Notes: a model not told the origin generated them from the sequence alone. A stretch of DNA of 64,000 nucleotides from Desulfatibacillum aliphaticivorans DSM 15576 (GCF_000429905.1 NZ_KE386982.1:1-64000); one strand, 5' to 3'; numbered from the stretch's first letter, positions 33,803 through 44,221 are shown. A program made the numbers and translations.

Positions 33803-33850
33803 TTGCCTCCGGCGGCCAACTTTTGAAAAAGTTGGATCAAAACTTTTTGG
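33803..33850. repeat. GCCTCCGGCGGC...AAAAGTT dispersed element
   Basis: TGCCTCCGGCGGCCAAC then TTTTGAAAAAGTTGGATCAAAACTTTTT. The reverse complement of 44127-44177 has the same order of motifs. It includes a CCAACTTTT/AAAAGTTGG stem and may act as terminator for the leftward MerR gene. Confidence 0.55.
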
Positions 33851-33912
33851 ATGGCGCTGCGCGCGAGTCATGTCATAACTTATTTAAAACATTCCCCTGC
33901 AACCCTTTGTTT

Positions 33913-34641
33913 TTAAGAGGATGTGGGCTCCTGGGAGGGCTCTTCCTGTTTTTTGGTGAGCATGAAGTATTTCTCCCGGACCTGCTTTCTGTAGGTGTGG
34001 TAGAAAAAAAGGCTCATGACCTCGATGAACTCGCGGCATTCCTCGGTGTGCTCGGGGTTGGAGAATTTTTCCAGGTTGGCGGCCATGTAGCGGTTGTCGT
34101 TGGACATGATGAAGTCCCGGACAAAGTCTGCCACGATTTTCAGGTCTTGAGGGTCGTATCCGTGTTGGGGCCCGAAGCCCAGGTCGTCCATGTCGGAGAT
34201 GAGGCGGGCGATATTCAGGTCATCGTGGGAGTATACCAACTCCTCTCCCTCCTTTTTGGGGCTCACCACCCCCCATTCCTCCATTTTGGCCAGCCATTTG
34301 GGGCTCATTCCCGAGGCTTTGATAAAGCGCTCCCTGCCGCGGATTTCAATGTTGACCAGTTGATCCATGGGCCGGAAGTACTTGGCCCGCCGGTCCACCA
34401 TGGCCTGGTCCAGGGGGGACTGGCTTTTGCGGTTTTTCAGGATTTTTTTGATTTCCGGGATAGGGAGGAAAAAGTTGTCCCTCAGGTCCTTGATGAGCAA
34501 AAGCTGATCCAGGTGGGCCTGGGTGTATTCCGCATTGTTCACGCCGCTTTTCCGGGGTTTCCGGAGCAGGCCTTCCCGCATGTAAAAGTGGATGGTCTGT
34601 TTGGGGACCCCGGTCATTTTCACCAGATGGCCGATTTTCAT
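33913..34641 (-). CDS. MerR family transcriptional regulator
   Basis: 242 residues from the ATG at 34641 (MKIGHLVKMTGVPKQTIHFYMREGLLRKPRKS), the classical MerR winged-helix start. The ATG at 34692 is less likely because a promoter would leave it almost without leader. A central helical region is followed by an effector domain (DLGFGPQHGYDPQDLKIVADFVRDF). There is no Cys pair of the metal-sensing type, so it probably senses an organic ligand or oligomerises on unusual promoters. It is transcribed towards the dehydratase/reductase operon's end and away from the ABC transporter, either of which it may control. Confidence 0.8.
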   Translation of the reverse strand: MKIGHLVKMTGVPKQTIHFYMREGLLRKPRKSGVNNAEYTQAHLDQLLLIKDLRDNFFLPIPEIKKILKNRKSQSPLDQAMVDRRAKYFRPMDQLVNIEIRGRERFIKASGMSPKWLAKMEEWGVVSPKKEGEELVYSHDDLNIARLISDMDDLGFGPQHGYDPQDLKIVADFVRDFIMSNDNRYMAANLEKFSNPEHTEECREFIEVMSLFFYHTYRKQVREKYFMLTKKQEEPSQEPTSS

Positions 34642-34703
34642 AGCGTTGTCCGGGTGGTCAAGGGTTTTTTGTTGTTGGAAAAATCCTGTCATTCGTGCGG
34701 GTT

Positions 34704-34732
34704 AGTTTAATCCTAATAGTTATGCTTGTCAA
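34704..34732 (-). promoter_or_regulatory. Sigma70-type promoter of the MerR gene
   Basis: On the minus strand TTGACA (34727-34732) and TAAACT (34704-34709) are separated by exactly 17 bases, 63 bases upstream of the chosen start. Confidence 0.55.
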
Positions 34733-35193
34733 GGGCTATATTAAATTCCATTGACAAAACATTTTGATATATTTACGATTAAACCATATAGCGTCATATA
34801 CGCTTTACGTATGGTGCACTGTATGCTATACGGTTCTCGGCGGCGCGCATAAAGGGCCCGAGGCCAGGCGCTAAAGCCAAAGCAGGGCGCCGCCCTTAAA
34901 ACCAAAAAACAAATAAAAACGAATCAGGCTGTTCCGGCCGGCTCGCTCAAGGGGGAAATCATGCTTCAACAAAATCAGCAGACGACGCAGGCTGCGCTTT
35001 TGTGTGCAACACTGTTCTCCTGTGTGCGCGTCCAAGCCGGTTCGGGGCCGAACGCCTAAGCGTTCGACGCCGCAATGAAATCCCGCCCGGGGCCGCAAGG
35101 GGGGCCGGGGGCTGGAAGAGAGAGGATGAAAAACGCGCGCCTCCATGGGGAGGCCGCAATCAAGACAACGCATTAGTAAAAAGGAGAACGTGA
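34733..35193. other. Intergenic region before the ABC transporter, no gene seen
   Basis: AT-rich at the left with imperfect inverted TATACG-type stretches (34785-34850), which may carry the transporter promoter. A perfect small hairpin CGAACGC-CTAA-GCGTTCG is at 35049-35066, in a GC-rich leader with G-runs (35080-35115). The leader could regulate translation, but no known riboswitch is recognised. Confidence 0.45.
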
Positions 35194-36519
35194 ATGAAAA
35201 GATGTTTTTTCCTGCTTAGGGGGGTGCTTACGTTGTTGGTCCTGGGGATGCTGGTTAGCGGCGCATGGGCTTCCGACGCCCTCATGGATCGTATGGCGGA
35301 TTTCGACCCCAGCAACCCTGTGATTCCCGAAGGGGACACTATTAAGATAGGGCATTTAAACCCCTTTTCCGGCCCAGCGGCCATGAACGGAGAGCTTTAC
35401 CACATTGCGCTTCACTGGGTGGCCCACGACCTGAACAAACAGGGCGGCGTCATGGTGGACGGCAAGCTCAAGAAGATCGAGATCATCAAGGGCGACACCA
35501 TGAGCAAGCCCATCAACGCCAAAAAGGCGGCGGAAAGGCTGATCCTGGGCGACAAGGTGGACTTGTTGTGGGGCAGCACCGGCAGCCATATCTCTTTGGT
35601 TTGCCAGCAGACGGCCGCCAAATACAAGAAAATCTACGTCAGCGCCCTGTCCATATCCGACTCTCTCATGGACGCGGAAAATTTCAACCGCTATACCTTT
35701 CACACGCCCTGGACCACCAGCCAGGCGGCCAAGAGCCTGGCCTATTTCTACGCCAAACGGCCTGAGAAAAAATTTTACATTCTGTGCCAGGATTATTCCT
35801 TCGGCCACGACTTGGCCGAAAAGTTCAAGGGATATTTGAAGGAATTCCGCCCGGACGCCGAAATCGTGGGCGAGGATTACCATCCCCTGTTCACCAAGGA
35901 TTTCGCCCCTTATCTGGAAAAAGTCAAGGCTTCCGGCGCGGAGGTCATTTTTTCCGGCGACTGGATGCCCGACTCCGTGAACCTCTTGAAGCAAAGCCGG
36001 GATTCCGGCCTGAACCTGCCTTTCGCCAATATGTACATGGACGACCCCATCACCCTGGGCGTGGTGGGCGTGGAAGGCTCCGCCGGCCTGGTCAACGCCA
36101 ATCAGTATATGATTAACGACATGGATTCCCGTACCCGGGAGCTCAACAAGGTCTGGCATGAACTGCACGAGACCAAATGGGAGGAGCCCTACAACAGCTC
36201 CCTCTACGTCTGGCCCCTGGGCGTTGTGGCCAGCGCCATCAACACCACCTATTGGATGATGGACGTGGTGGAGCGCGCCGGAACCACAGACCCGGAAAAA
36301 ATCATCGAGACATGGGAAGGGGATAAATACGATTCCTTTGCCGGCGTTTTGGAAATGCGGGCCTGCGACCATGTCACCGTCCGCGACACCTATGTGAGCG
36401 AGTTCAGCAGCCCCACCAAGTGGTTCGACAATTTTTCGTACATCGACAAAATCGTCATCGTTCCTTCTTACGTGGTGGAGCCGCCGGTTCCCGAAGGCCT
36501 GGACAGGTGTAAAAAATAG
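35194..36519 (+). CDS. ABC transporter periplasmic substrate-binding protein (LivK/Peripla_BP_6 type)
   Basis: 441 residues. A signal peptide (MKRCFFLLRGVLTLLVLGM...) ends near Ala26. The mature part starts with IKIGHLNPFSGPAAMNGE, typical of type I periplasmic binding proteins for branched-chain amino acids, amides or aromatic acids. Motifs such as DKVDLLWGSTGSHISLVCQQTAAKYKKIYVS support this. The ligand is unknown; given the neighbours, a carboxylic or aromatic acid is plausible. Start supported by AAAAAGGAG. A stem-loop separates it from the permease genes, a common way to make more binding protein than permease. Confidence 0.88.
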   Translation: MKRCFFLLRGVLTLLVLGMLVSGAWASDALMDRMADFDPSNPVIPEGDTIKIGHLNPFSGPAAMNGELYHIALHWVAHDLNKQGGVMVDGKLKKIEIIKGDTMSKPINAKKAAERLILGDKVDLLWGSTGSHISLVCQQTAAKYKKIYVSALSISDSLMDAENFNRYTFHTPWTTSQAAKSLAYFYAKRPEKKFYILCQDYSFGHDLAEKFKGYLKEFRPDAEIVGEDYHPLFTKDFAPYLEKVKASGAEVIFSGDWMPDSVNLLKQSRDSGLNLPFANMYMDDPITLGVVGVEGSAGLVNANQYMINDMDSRTRELNKVWHELHETKWEEPYNSSLYVWPLGVVASAINTTYWMMDVVERAGTTDPEKIIETWEGDKYDSFAGVLEMRACDHVTVRDTYVSEFSSPTKWFDNFSYIDKIVIVPSYVVEPPVPEGLDRCKK

Positions 36520-36526
36520 CCAAATT

Positions 36527-36552
36527 GCGCCGCTTCCCTTGGGGAGCGGCGC
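36527..36552 (+). terminator. Intra-operon stem-loop after the binding-protein gene
   Basis: GCGCCGCTTCCC and GGGGAGCGGCGC pair over 12 positions with one G-T mismatch, loop 2, eight bases past the stop. There is no T-run; partial termination or mRNA stabilisation is likely. Confidence 0.5.
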
Positions 36553-36765
36553 ATCCTTCCAGGCAGGGCGTCAGGATTGGACGCACGAAGACCCGGTCTG
36601 CTGACGACTGCACCGCCGCATTGCGCCGGAACTTCCATGGGTGGACGCTGAACGCCTTCCCTCGCCCATGAAGCGTCTTTCCTGCGCCCTGATCCTGGCT
36701 GAAGATATTCCTTAAAATATAAGGCCGCGGTCGGCTTTGATTCACGACCGGGAGGATTAGGACTT

Positions 36766-37638
36766 ATGGATGCGACAACCGCCATGTACGTGGGGCAGAT
36801 CATGCATGGTCTGGCTTATGGAATGCTGCTTTTCCTGGTGGCTTCCGGCCTTACCTTGATTTTCGGCATGATGGGGATTCTCAACCTGGCCCACGCTTCG
36901 TTTTTCATGCTGTCGGCCTATTTTTGCGTTTCCGTCATCCACATGGGCGGGAATTTTTGGCTCGCCCTGCTTGCGGCGCCAATAATTACAGCCGCAATCG
37001 GGGTCATGGTGGAGCGGTTCCTGCTTCGGGGCATCCACGCCTCGGGACATATCGGAGAGCTGATTCTCACCGTGGGAGTCATGATGGTGATCATGGAGGC
37101 CGTGCAGGTGTTCTGGGGCACGGACAGCCACATGATCAGCGTTCCTCCTGCATTGGCCGGCATGGTGAATATTTTTGGATTGCAATATCCCCTATACAGA
37201 TTGTTCGTCATCTTCCTGGCGCTGGCGATTTTGGGGCTGCTGGTCCTTTTTTTGTTCAAAACCAAAATGGGCATGATCATCCGGGCCGGAGTTTCGGACG
37301 CTGAAATGGTGGAGGCCCTGGGCATCAATATGCCTCTGGTCTTCATGATGGTTTTTGCAGCGGGAACCTGGCTGGCCGGCGTGGCGGGCGTGGCAATCTC
37401 CCCCCTGTTGTCGGTTTTTCCGGGTATGGCCGACCAGATGGGCATGGACGCCTTTGTGGTGGTTGTGGTGGGCGGCTTCGGCAGCCTCTTGGGCGCCTTT
37501 GTGTCGGCCCTGTTTTTCGGTCTGCTCAATTCCTTCGGCATCCAGTTTCTGCCCAGGATCGCGCCGGTTCTGATGTTTGTGTTTATGGTTCTTGTTCTGT
37601 CCTTTAAGCCCAAGGGACTGTTTGGAGAAAGAGAATGA
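36766..37638 (+). CDS. Branched-chain-amino-acid-type ABC permease, LivH-like
   Basis: 290 residues, about eight membrane segments. It has family features LIFGMMGILNLAHASFFMLSAY near the N-terminus and the coupling EAA-like region AGVSDAEMVEALGINMPLVF. The end (SFKPKGLFGERE) is also typical. GGGAGG precedes the start by some ten bases. It overlaps the livM-like gene by four bases. Confidence 0.88.
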   Translation: MDATTAMYVGQIMHGLAYGMLLFLVASGLTLIFGMMGILNLAHASFFMLSAYFCVSVIHMGGNFWLALLAAPIITAAIGVMVERFLLRGIHASGHIGELILTVGVMMVIMEAVQVFWGTDSHMISVPPALAGMVNIFGLQYPLYRLFVIFLALAILGLLVLFLFKTKMGMIIRAGVSDAEMVEALGINMPLVFMMVFAAGTWLAGVAGVAISPLLSVFPGMADQMGMDAFVVVVVGGFGSLLGAFVSALFFGLLNSFGIQFLPRIAPVLMFVFMVLVLSFKPKGLFGERE

Positions 37639-38608
37639 CAAAGATCTGGATCAAAACCCTTGCGGCGATCATTCTAATAGGCGTTCTCATCGCCTTTCCC
37701 AAAGTCATGGGCGTGCTGAACACCAATATCTTTATCGGTTTCGCCATCATGGCCCTGTTTGCGGTTAGCCTGAATCTCATGCTGGGCTACACCGGCCTCT
37801 TGAGCTTCGGCCACGCCATGTTTTTCGGGCTGGGCGCCTACACCACGGCCCTGAGCCTCTAGCACATCGACAACCTGCCCATTTTTCTGGCCCTGCTTTC
37901 AGGCGTGTTGGGGGCCGTCGTGTGCGCGGTCATTGTCAGCCCGCTTTTGGTCAGGCTGAGCGGCACGGCTTTTTCCATGCTGACCCTGGCCTTTGGGCAG
38001 CTCATGTACATTGTGTGCCTGAAGTTTCGCGAAGTGACCGGCGGCGCCGACGGCCTGGGCGGCTTTCCCGTCCCGGACTTGAAGGTACCCTTCACCGGCG
38101 GGATAGACATGACCGACCCCACCAATTTCTACTATTTCGCCGTAACGGTTTTAGGGGGCTGCATCCTGCTTATATGGCGCTTTACCAAAACTCCCATGGG
38201 CAGCGTCATGATAAGCATCCGGGATAACGATAACCGGGTGGACTACCTGGGCTTTCACGTTCCTTCGGTCAAATCCCTGGTCTTCATCGTGTCCGGGGGA
38301 TTCGCAGGCGCGGCCGGGGCCATATACGCCTTGTTCCAAAACATGGTTTCCACGGACGGCGTCCTGGGCCTTTTCACCTCGTTCAACCCCATTATCATGA
38401 CCATCATCGGCGGCGTTTCCAGCTTTACCGGCCCCATCATCGGCGCGGGCCTGCTGACCCTGCTGGAGGAATTCCTCCTCAGATATACGGATCGCATCGC
38501 CTTGTTCAACGGTCTGGTGCTGATTCTTATGATTAAATTCGCCCCCGGCGGAATCATGGGAATCTGGGATGCGGTCTATCGAAAATGGTTTAAAAGGAGG
38601 ACTTTATC

Positions 38609-38612
<4 letters not shown>
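37635..38612 (+). pseudogene. LivM-like ABC permease interrupted by an in-frame TAG
   Basis: The frame from ATG 37635 runs 75 codons (ending ...GAYTTALSL), meets TAG at 37860-37862, then continues in the same frame without further stops to TGA at 38612. The downstream part has normal LivM features (LSGTAFSMLTLAFGQLMY, GFHVPSVKSLVFIVSGGFAGAAGAIYA). Full length would be 325 residues, the usual size. One base change (for example CAG to TAG) explains it. Gene spacing on both sides is intact. Options are a recent nonsense mutation, a sequencing error, or stop-codon readthrough. Confidence 0.85.
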
Positions 38613-39355
<743 letters not shown>

Positions 39356-39357
39356 TC

Positions 39358-40059
39358 ATGCTGCTGGAAGTCAAGGATATCAATACCTTTTACGGAGACA
39401 GCCATGTGCTCCAGGGCGTTTCCCTGCAGGTGCATGAAGGGGAGACCGTGGCTCTTCTGGGCCGCAACGGCATGGGCAAGAGCACCACCTTAAAGTCCAT
39501 CATGGGGCTTTTAAAGCCAAGAAGCGGCAGAATTGTCTTCAAAGACAAGGACATCACCAAGCTCTCGCTTTTTAAAAAGGCCCGCCAGGGCATGGGCTAC
39601 GTGCCGGAAGAACGGCGCATCTTCCCCCATTTGTCCATCCAGGAAAACCTGCTTATAGGCTCCCGAAACAAGACCGGCGAAAACGCCTGGGACCTGGATC
39701 GGGTGTACCACCATTTTCCCGTGCTTGATGAACGCAAGGCCATGAGCGGCGCCTATCTTTCCGGCGGCGAGCAGCAAATGCTTTCCATAGCCCGGGCTTT
39801 GATGGGCAATCCGGACCTTTTGCTGGTGGACGAGCCCACCGAGGGCCTGGCGCCCATCATGGTCCAGAAGGTGGCCGCCATCATCAAGGAGATTTCCGAC
39901 GCCGGAGTTTCCATCCTGTTGGTGGAGCATAACCTGAACGCCGCCCTGGCTCTGGCCGACCGCGTTTACCTCATGGGCAAGGCGTACATCGGCTACGAAG
40001 GCACGGCCAAGGACCTGGAGCAGAACCCGGAAATCCGCAGCGAGTTCCTGGAAGTCTAA
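39358..40059 (+). CDS. ABC transporter ATP-binding protein, LivF-like
   Basis: 233 residues from the ATG at 39358, seven bases after GGAGG; a GTG at 39352 overlaps that site and is rejected. Walker A GRNGMGKST, QGMGYVPEERRIFPHLSIQENL, signature YLSGGEQQMLSIARAL, Walker B LLLVDEPTEGLAP and VEHNLNAAL are all standard for LivF. It completes a K-H-M-G-F transporter set. Confidence 0.9.
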   Translation: MLLEVKDINTFYGDSHVLQGVSLQVHEGETVALLGRNGMGKSTTLKSIMGLLKPRSGRIVFKDKDITKLSLFKKARQGMGYVPEERRIFPHLSIQENLLIGSRNKTGENAWDLDRVYHHFPVLDERKAMSGAYLSGGEQQMLSIARALMGNPDLLLVDEPTEGLAPIMVQKVAAIIKEISDAGVSILLVEHNLNAALALADRVYLMGKAYIGYEGTAKDLEQNPEIRSEFLEV

Positions 40060-40091
40060 CATTTAGATGCAAGGCCCAGAGGGGAGTGTAG

Positions 40092-40111
40092 GGGCGCTGC
40101 TTGCCGCGCCC
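40092..40111 (+). terminator. Stem-loop after the transporter operon
   Basis: GGGCGC/GCGCCC stem with an 8-base loop, followed by CTTGAATTTTG; probable weak terminator. Confidence 0.45.
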
Positions 40112-40142
40112 TTGAATTTTGTATTGTTTAAAGGATGATTCA

Positions 40143-41165
40143 ATGCCTTTGTCTGAAAGTCTGCAAAAATACGCCAAGAAGTTGGGATATCCCAATTCCA
40201 AAACCATGGAAAAAATCCTGTCCATCCTCTTTGACACACAGGAGAAGCAGACCATCGCCTCCCTGCTTCCCGGAAGCATCGACAACCTTGCAGGCAGGGC
40301 CTGCATGCTTCCGCAAGACGTGGAAAGGGTCATCAAGGAATTGCGATTCATGGGTGCGGTATGCCGCAACCACAGGCTGTCCGGGGACGAGGAAGTCTTT
40401 GAACTCTACCCCGGCGTCATCGAGCTGCGGGACGCGGTTTTGCTGACTCCGGGCATAGATTACTCCATGGTGGAGATGTGGGACCACATCATCCGAGAGG
40501 AATTGCCGGAAACCATCCCCCTTTGGAGAAAATACAAGGTCCCGCCGGCCTTGCGCACCATTCCCATAGAAAAGACCGTGGATTCCCGGTCAACGGTTCT
40601 GGACATCGAGTCCGCTGCGGCCATCGTACAAAACGCCGAGCAAATCGTGGTCCTGCCCTGCGTGTGCCGCTCCTCCCGGCACACTCTGAACAAAAGCCCG
40701 GAATGCCCCGCGCCGGACGACGCCCACATCTGCATGCTCATCAACCGTTTCGGCGAGGAGGCCTTGGAGCGCGGGATCGGAACCGCCGTCTCCAAGGAGG
40801 AAGCCCTGGCCAAGCTCAAGCTGGCGGAAGAGGCGGGCCTGGTGCACATGACCCGCAACAACATCAAGTCCGACCTGTCCCTGTGTAATTGCTGCTCGTG
40901 CTGCTGCACCGGCCTGTTTTTGATCAATCAGATCAAGTATGAGGCTTTTGCGCCTTCCCGTTTTCGCGTGACATTGAAGGAAGAGAACTGCCTGGGCTGC
41001 GGCGTGTGCGTGGACCGGTGTCAGTTTCACGCCATCGAGTTGGACGAGGTCGCCAAAATCGACCCCGACTCCTGCTTTGGCTGCGGCAATTGCGTGCTCA
41101 CATGCCCCGCCGAAGCCCTTATCCTGGAGGAAATCCGGCCCAGGGAGTTTATCCGGTCCACATAA
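40143..41165 (+). CDS. HTH-like and 2[4Fe-4S] ferredoxin-domain protein
   Basis: 340 residues from the ATG at 40143 (AAAGGA upstream). The N-terminal 100 look like a winged-helix region (TIASLLPGSIDNLAGRACMLPQDVERVIKELRFMGAV). The centre has Cys clusters CVCRSSRHTLNKSPECPAP and CNCCSCCCTG. The C-terminus is a bacterial-type ferredoxin with two clusters (CLGCGVCVDRCQFHAI, CFGCGNCVLTCPAEAL). Similar proteins occur beside anaerobic acyl-CoA or aromatic genes and may carry electrons to ASKHA activases; that link is inference. Confidence 0.78.
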   Translation: MPLSESLQKYAKKLGYPNSKTMEKILSILFDTQEKQTIASLLPGSIDNLAGRACMLPQDVERVIKELRFMGAVCRNHRLSGDEEVFELYPGVIELRDAVLLTPGIDYSMVEMWDHIIREELPETIPLWRKYKVPPALRTIPIEKTVDSRSTVLDIESAAAIVQNAEQIVVLPCVCRSSRHTLNKSPECPAPDDAHICMLINRFGEEALERGIGTAVSKEEALAKLKLAEEAGLVHMTRNNIKSDLSLCNCCSCCCTGLFLINQIKYEAFAPSRFRVTLKEENCLGCGVCVDRCQFHAIELDEVAKIDPDSCFGCGNCVLTCPAEALILEEIRPREFIRST

Positions 41166-41695
41166 GACGCCTGTAAACAGGAATTCACCCAAACCCGTGC
41201 GGCCAAGCAACCGCCCCGGTTTTGAGATTGCCTGCGCCCGCTCGCATCGGGGAGGGTTGATGCGGGCTTCCTTAACGCCATTAATAGAATGGCATAAAAA
41301 ACAGCTTGACGTATAGTATAATTGGATTTTAATATAAATAAATTCTCATTAAAATATTAGTTTCTATCTCGCTTTGTTTTCTTCAGCACCATTGAAAAGA
41401 CCGTCCAAAGCGCCCGTCCCTTAACATGAAGCGGCGTCAATCAGGGCGTTGATCAGGCGCCGGAATTCCGCTTGTTTTCTGCACCGGCAAGGCTAAACGT
41501 CAAGCCCTTGTGTGAGGAAGTCCAGACATACACCTACGGCATCTTCCACCTCTCTGTTTTTAAGGGCTTTCATTCTCCTTGTCTTTTCACTCCACGGTCC
41601 GGGGCCGCGTAAGCGATGTCCTGGGCGGATCCGCGATTTTTCTCAAAGGCGTTTTGCATGCAACCTATTTGCTGAACAATAAAGGAGATTAAACC
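41166..41695. other. Intergenic region with a candidate promoter, no gene
   Basis: AT-rich from 41290 to 41400. TTGACG (41306-41311) and TTAATA (41329-41334) are 17 bases apart and could drive the downstream propeller-peptidase gene, although the leader would then be long. No ORF or RNA is recognised. Confidence 0.4.
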
Positions 41696-43951
41696 ATGAG
41701 TGAGATAAAACAGGAAAATGGGAAAGGGTATTCCGAGATTGCCGCGGGCGCCTCAGCAAGAATGCCTGAAAAAAATTCAAGTGTTCAAACGCATGATGGT
41801 TGCATTGGGGATCTTTCATCAACAGACTATCTATGGAAAGACAAATTGGATCATAGCGAAGACGCGATTGTATCTGTCCTGGCGTCTGATGGCGGTTATG
41901 TTTACTCAGGGTGCGATGGATACGTCCAGCAAGTTCATGTGGAGAGCGGCAATATTCATGCCGTCAATAACCTGCCTGATAAAGGAAACCATGAAGTCAG
42001 GCTGGCTTTGACGGACTCGTATCTGGCCGCGGGCACGAACGGCTATGTTGTATTGGTTGATCTCGCCGACTTCGGGAATGCGAGTAAAAATAAAGATATT
42101 GACTTACCGGATGACGGCGGCAGGGAAGTCGTTTCCGTCATATATGACGGCAATAAATACATTTATGCGGGCTCCAACGGCTATGTGCACCAAATCGATG
42201 CAAGCAGTAGGACGCTTATCGCCACCAACACGCTGCCTGGTATGGGAAACCATGAAGTGCAATTGGCCCTCTCTGATTCCTACCTGATTGCAGGCACAAA
42301 TGGCCACGTAATATTGGTCGACCTTGCTGATTTCGATAATCCGGGTAATAATATTTACGCACCTCTGCCGGACAAGGATGATGAAGTTGTTCATGTTGTG
42401 ACCGACGGCAAATACATTTATGCGGGCTCCAACGGTTACGTCAATCAAATCGATTTCAACGGCAATATTATCGACTCCAATAGGCTTCCTGACAGGGGCA
42501 ACCATGAAACCCGATTGGCGCTGACGGACTCCTATTTGGTTGCAGGAATACATGGATGGGTCGTCATGGTTGACCTTGCCGACTTTGGCAACACGAAAAA
42601 AAATATTAACGTTCCATTGCATCATTGCGGAGAACATTATGTTAATGTGTTGTTCGATTCCCAAAAGAATATATTATACGCCGGGTCTAATGGATATCTT
42701 TACGCATTGTATCCTGAAACCGGCGCCGTATACTTGTCGCTCGACCTTTCCAAGCTGGGAGAGGATGAAGTCAGAATATCCGTGAGGGATGAGCAGGTTT
42801 TTTTTGGGACCTATGGATATTTGGCTTCACTAAATGTTGTTAAACGATTGGAGGTAGAATTAATACCCCAGGAAACGGAACAGTGGTGCTGGGCCGCCAG
42901 TGCGGAAATGATCATGAAATATTTGGGGCGCGATGTTCCTCAATGCGAGCAGGCTAACACGGAGTTTAAACGTAATGACTGCTGCGGCGACCCCGTACCA
43001 AAAGAATGTGTAAAGCCGGGTAGTCCGCAATTCGCTCATTGGGATTTTCTCTATAGATTTATCGATCCCCCAGACGTATTGTCATTCCATGATTTGAAAC
43101 ATGAGTTTTGCTCCAACAGGCCTGTACAATTTGTTTGGAAATGGACAGGGGGTAAGAAAGGCGCCCACGAGATGGTGGCTACAGGATACAGCGATTATGA
43201 CCAGATGATTCATATCAATAATCCTTGGCCGGTGGACAGTGGAGAGGTGGCATGGATAACATACAGTGAGTATGTAAGCGGGAAAGACCATACACATGGC
43301 CGTGATTATTATGATATCCATTATAATCCAAAAGAACGGGAAGCTCCTCCAGTGAAAGAGTCTTCCGGAGAAATGGTTATGGAAAAAGAGTCATCCGCAC
43401 CAAAAAGGGAGGAGTTCGTTGATGCGCAGTCCGCAGCGATAAAAGGGCTGAAATTGTATGTATCTTTGGGCATGGCCCAAAGTGAAGCGTCGTTGAAGAG
43501 CCCGGAAGACGCCTCCAAACTCGAACTTGGGGAGCCCTTTCAAGTATATTTTATTGGATTTGACAAAATAGAGCAGTTTCAACCCGGTCAAAGTTCGGAT
43601 CAATTTCTCCTGGACCTGGATGAACTGATGTTTCCCATACTCTGCAACGGGCAAGTTGTCTCCGCCGTTGCAGTCAACCGGGAGGCGGGTAAATGGCATG
43701 TTAAAAGCATTGGCAATTCAAATACAATAAAAGACCTGACCCGAACAAAAAACGTGTTCGCCCAAGATCACATAAATCTTTCGCCGAAGTACTTTGTCGT
43801 CACAATTCCAAGCATGTATACGCTGTTTCTTGCTTTTGAAGACGACCAGGGCAATCTGAATTTTGTCCATGTCTTTGACGATACCGAAAGGGCTTTTGTC
43901 AAGAACACCCTGCAAAACGCTCATGAGGTATTGCAGGCCCTGCAAACTTGA
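41696..43951 (+). CDS. Beta-propeller protein fused to a papain-like (C39/C70-type) cysteine peptidase
   Basis: 751 residues, no signal peptide. Residues about 55-385 contain six or seven propeller blades with an alternating repeat: YIYAGSNGYVHQID and NHEVQLALSDSYLIAGTNGHVILVDLADF. From about 388 a peptidase domain begins: EQWCWAASAEMIMKYLG with nucleophile Cys398, then HEMVATGY with His491 and INNPW with Asn508/509, a papain-type triad like AvrRpt2 (C70) or Peptidase_C39_2. The C-terminal 200 residues are unassigned. Start supported by AAAGGAG. GC content is visibly lower than neighbours and repeats flank the 3' side, suggesting transfer. Substrate unknown. Confidence 0.75.
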   Translation: MSEIKQENGKGYSEIAAGASARMPEKNSSVQTHDGCIGDLSSTDYLWKDKLDHSEDAIVSVLASDGGYVYSGCDGYVQQVHVESGNIHAVNNLPDKGNHEVRLALTDSYLAAGTNGYVVLVDLADFGNASKNKDIDLPDDGGREVVSVIYDGNKYIYAGSNGYVHQIDASSRTLIATNTLPGMGNHEVQLALSDSYLIAGTNGHVILVDLADFDNPGNNIYAPLPDKDDEVVHVVTDGKYIYAGSNGYVNQIDFNGNIIDSNRLPDRGNHETRLALTDSYLVAGIHGWVVMVDLADFGNTKKNINVPLHHCGEHYVNVLFDSQKNILYAGSNGYLYALYPETGAVYLSLDLSKLGEDEVRISVRDEQVFFGTYGYLASLNVVKRLEVELIPQETEQWCWAASAEMIMKYLGRDVPQCEQANTEFKRNDCCGDPVPKECVKPGSPQFAHWDFLYRFIDPPDVLSFHDLKHEFCSNRPVQFVWKWTGGKKGAHEMVATGYSDYDQMIHINNPWPVDSGEVAWITYSEYVSGKDHTHGRDYYDIHYNPKEREAPPVKESSGEMVMEKESSAPKREEFVDAQSAAIKGLKLYVSLGMAQSEASLKSPEDASKLELGEPFQVYFIGFDKIEQFQPGQSSDQFLLDLDELMFPILCNGQVVSAVAVNREAGKWHVKSIGNSNTIKDLTRTKNVFAQDHINLSPKYFVVTIPSMYTLFLAFEDDQGNLNFVHVFDDTERAFVKNTLQNAHEVLQALQT

Positions 43952-44221
43952 TGCTCGGCGGCAACCGTAGGCATGGCCAGTGATAAAATATTCCCTATGG
44001 GAATGACGCAGGGCAAGCCCTGAATCTTGCATTTTGTAACGATTACGGTGGTTTTTGCCTTGTTCTTTCTACATGGCGCCGGGGACGCCGCGATTTTTTG
44101 CCTGCTCTGTTTTTGCGCGAAGCGCTGTTTTGAAGTTTTGATCAAACTTTTTTAAAAGTTTGCCGCCGGAGGCAGGCAGTTTAGTCGTTTTGCCGTTTGC
44201 CGTCGGAGGCATGTTTTTTTT
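43952..44221. other. Repeat-bearing intergenic region, no gene
   Basis: It contains AGGGCAAGCCCT (also near 344), a TTTTTGC/GCGAA-type stretch and the dispersed element at 44127-44177. No ORF of note. Confidence 0.5.
44127..44177. repeat. Dispersed element, inverted copy of 33803-33850
   Basis: GTTTTGAAGTTTTGATCAAAC, then TTTTTTAAAAGTTTGCCGCCGGAGGCAGG: reverse-complement order of the motifs at 33803-33850. It lies downstream of the leftward DUF2284 gene and may stop its transcript. Confidence 0.55.

Noticed and set aside
34785..34850. TATACG-type inverted repeats before the ABC transporter as a MerR operator
   Set aside because: Pairing is imperfect and the MerR gene's own promoter does not clearly carry the same motif.
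37860..37862. Pyrrolysine codon in livM
   Set aside because: Pyrrolysine is known in methylamine methyltransferases, not in ABC permeases, and no pyl genes or MttB-type methyltransferases are seen in the window. Kept only as a test, not as a call.
41932..42830. Regular DNA-level repeats in the propeller gene as a CRISPR-like or tandem array
   Set aside because: The repeats follow the reading frame and encode propeller blades with divergent codons; there are no constant repeats with unique spacers.
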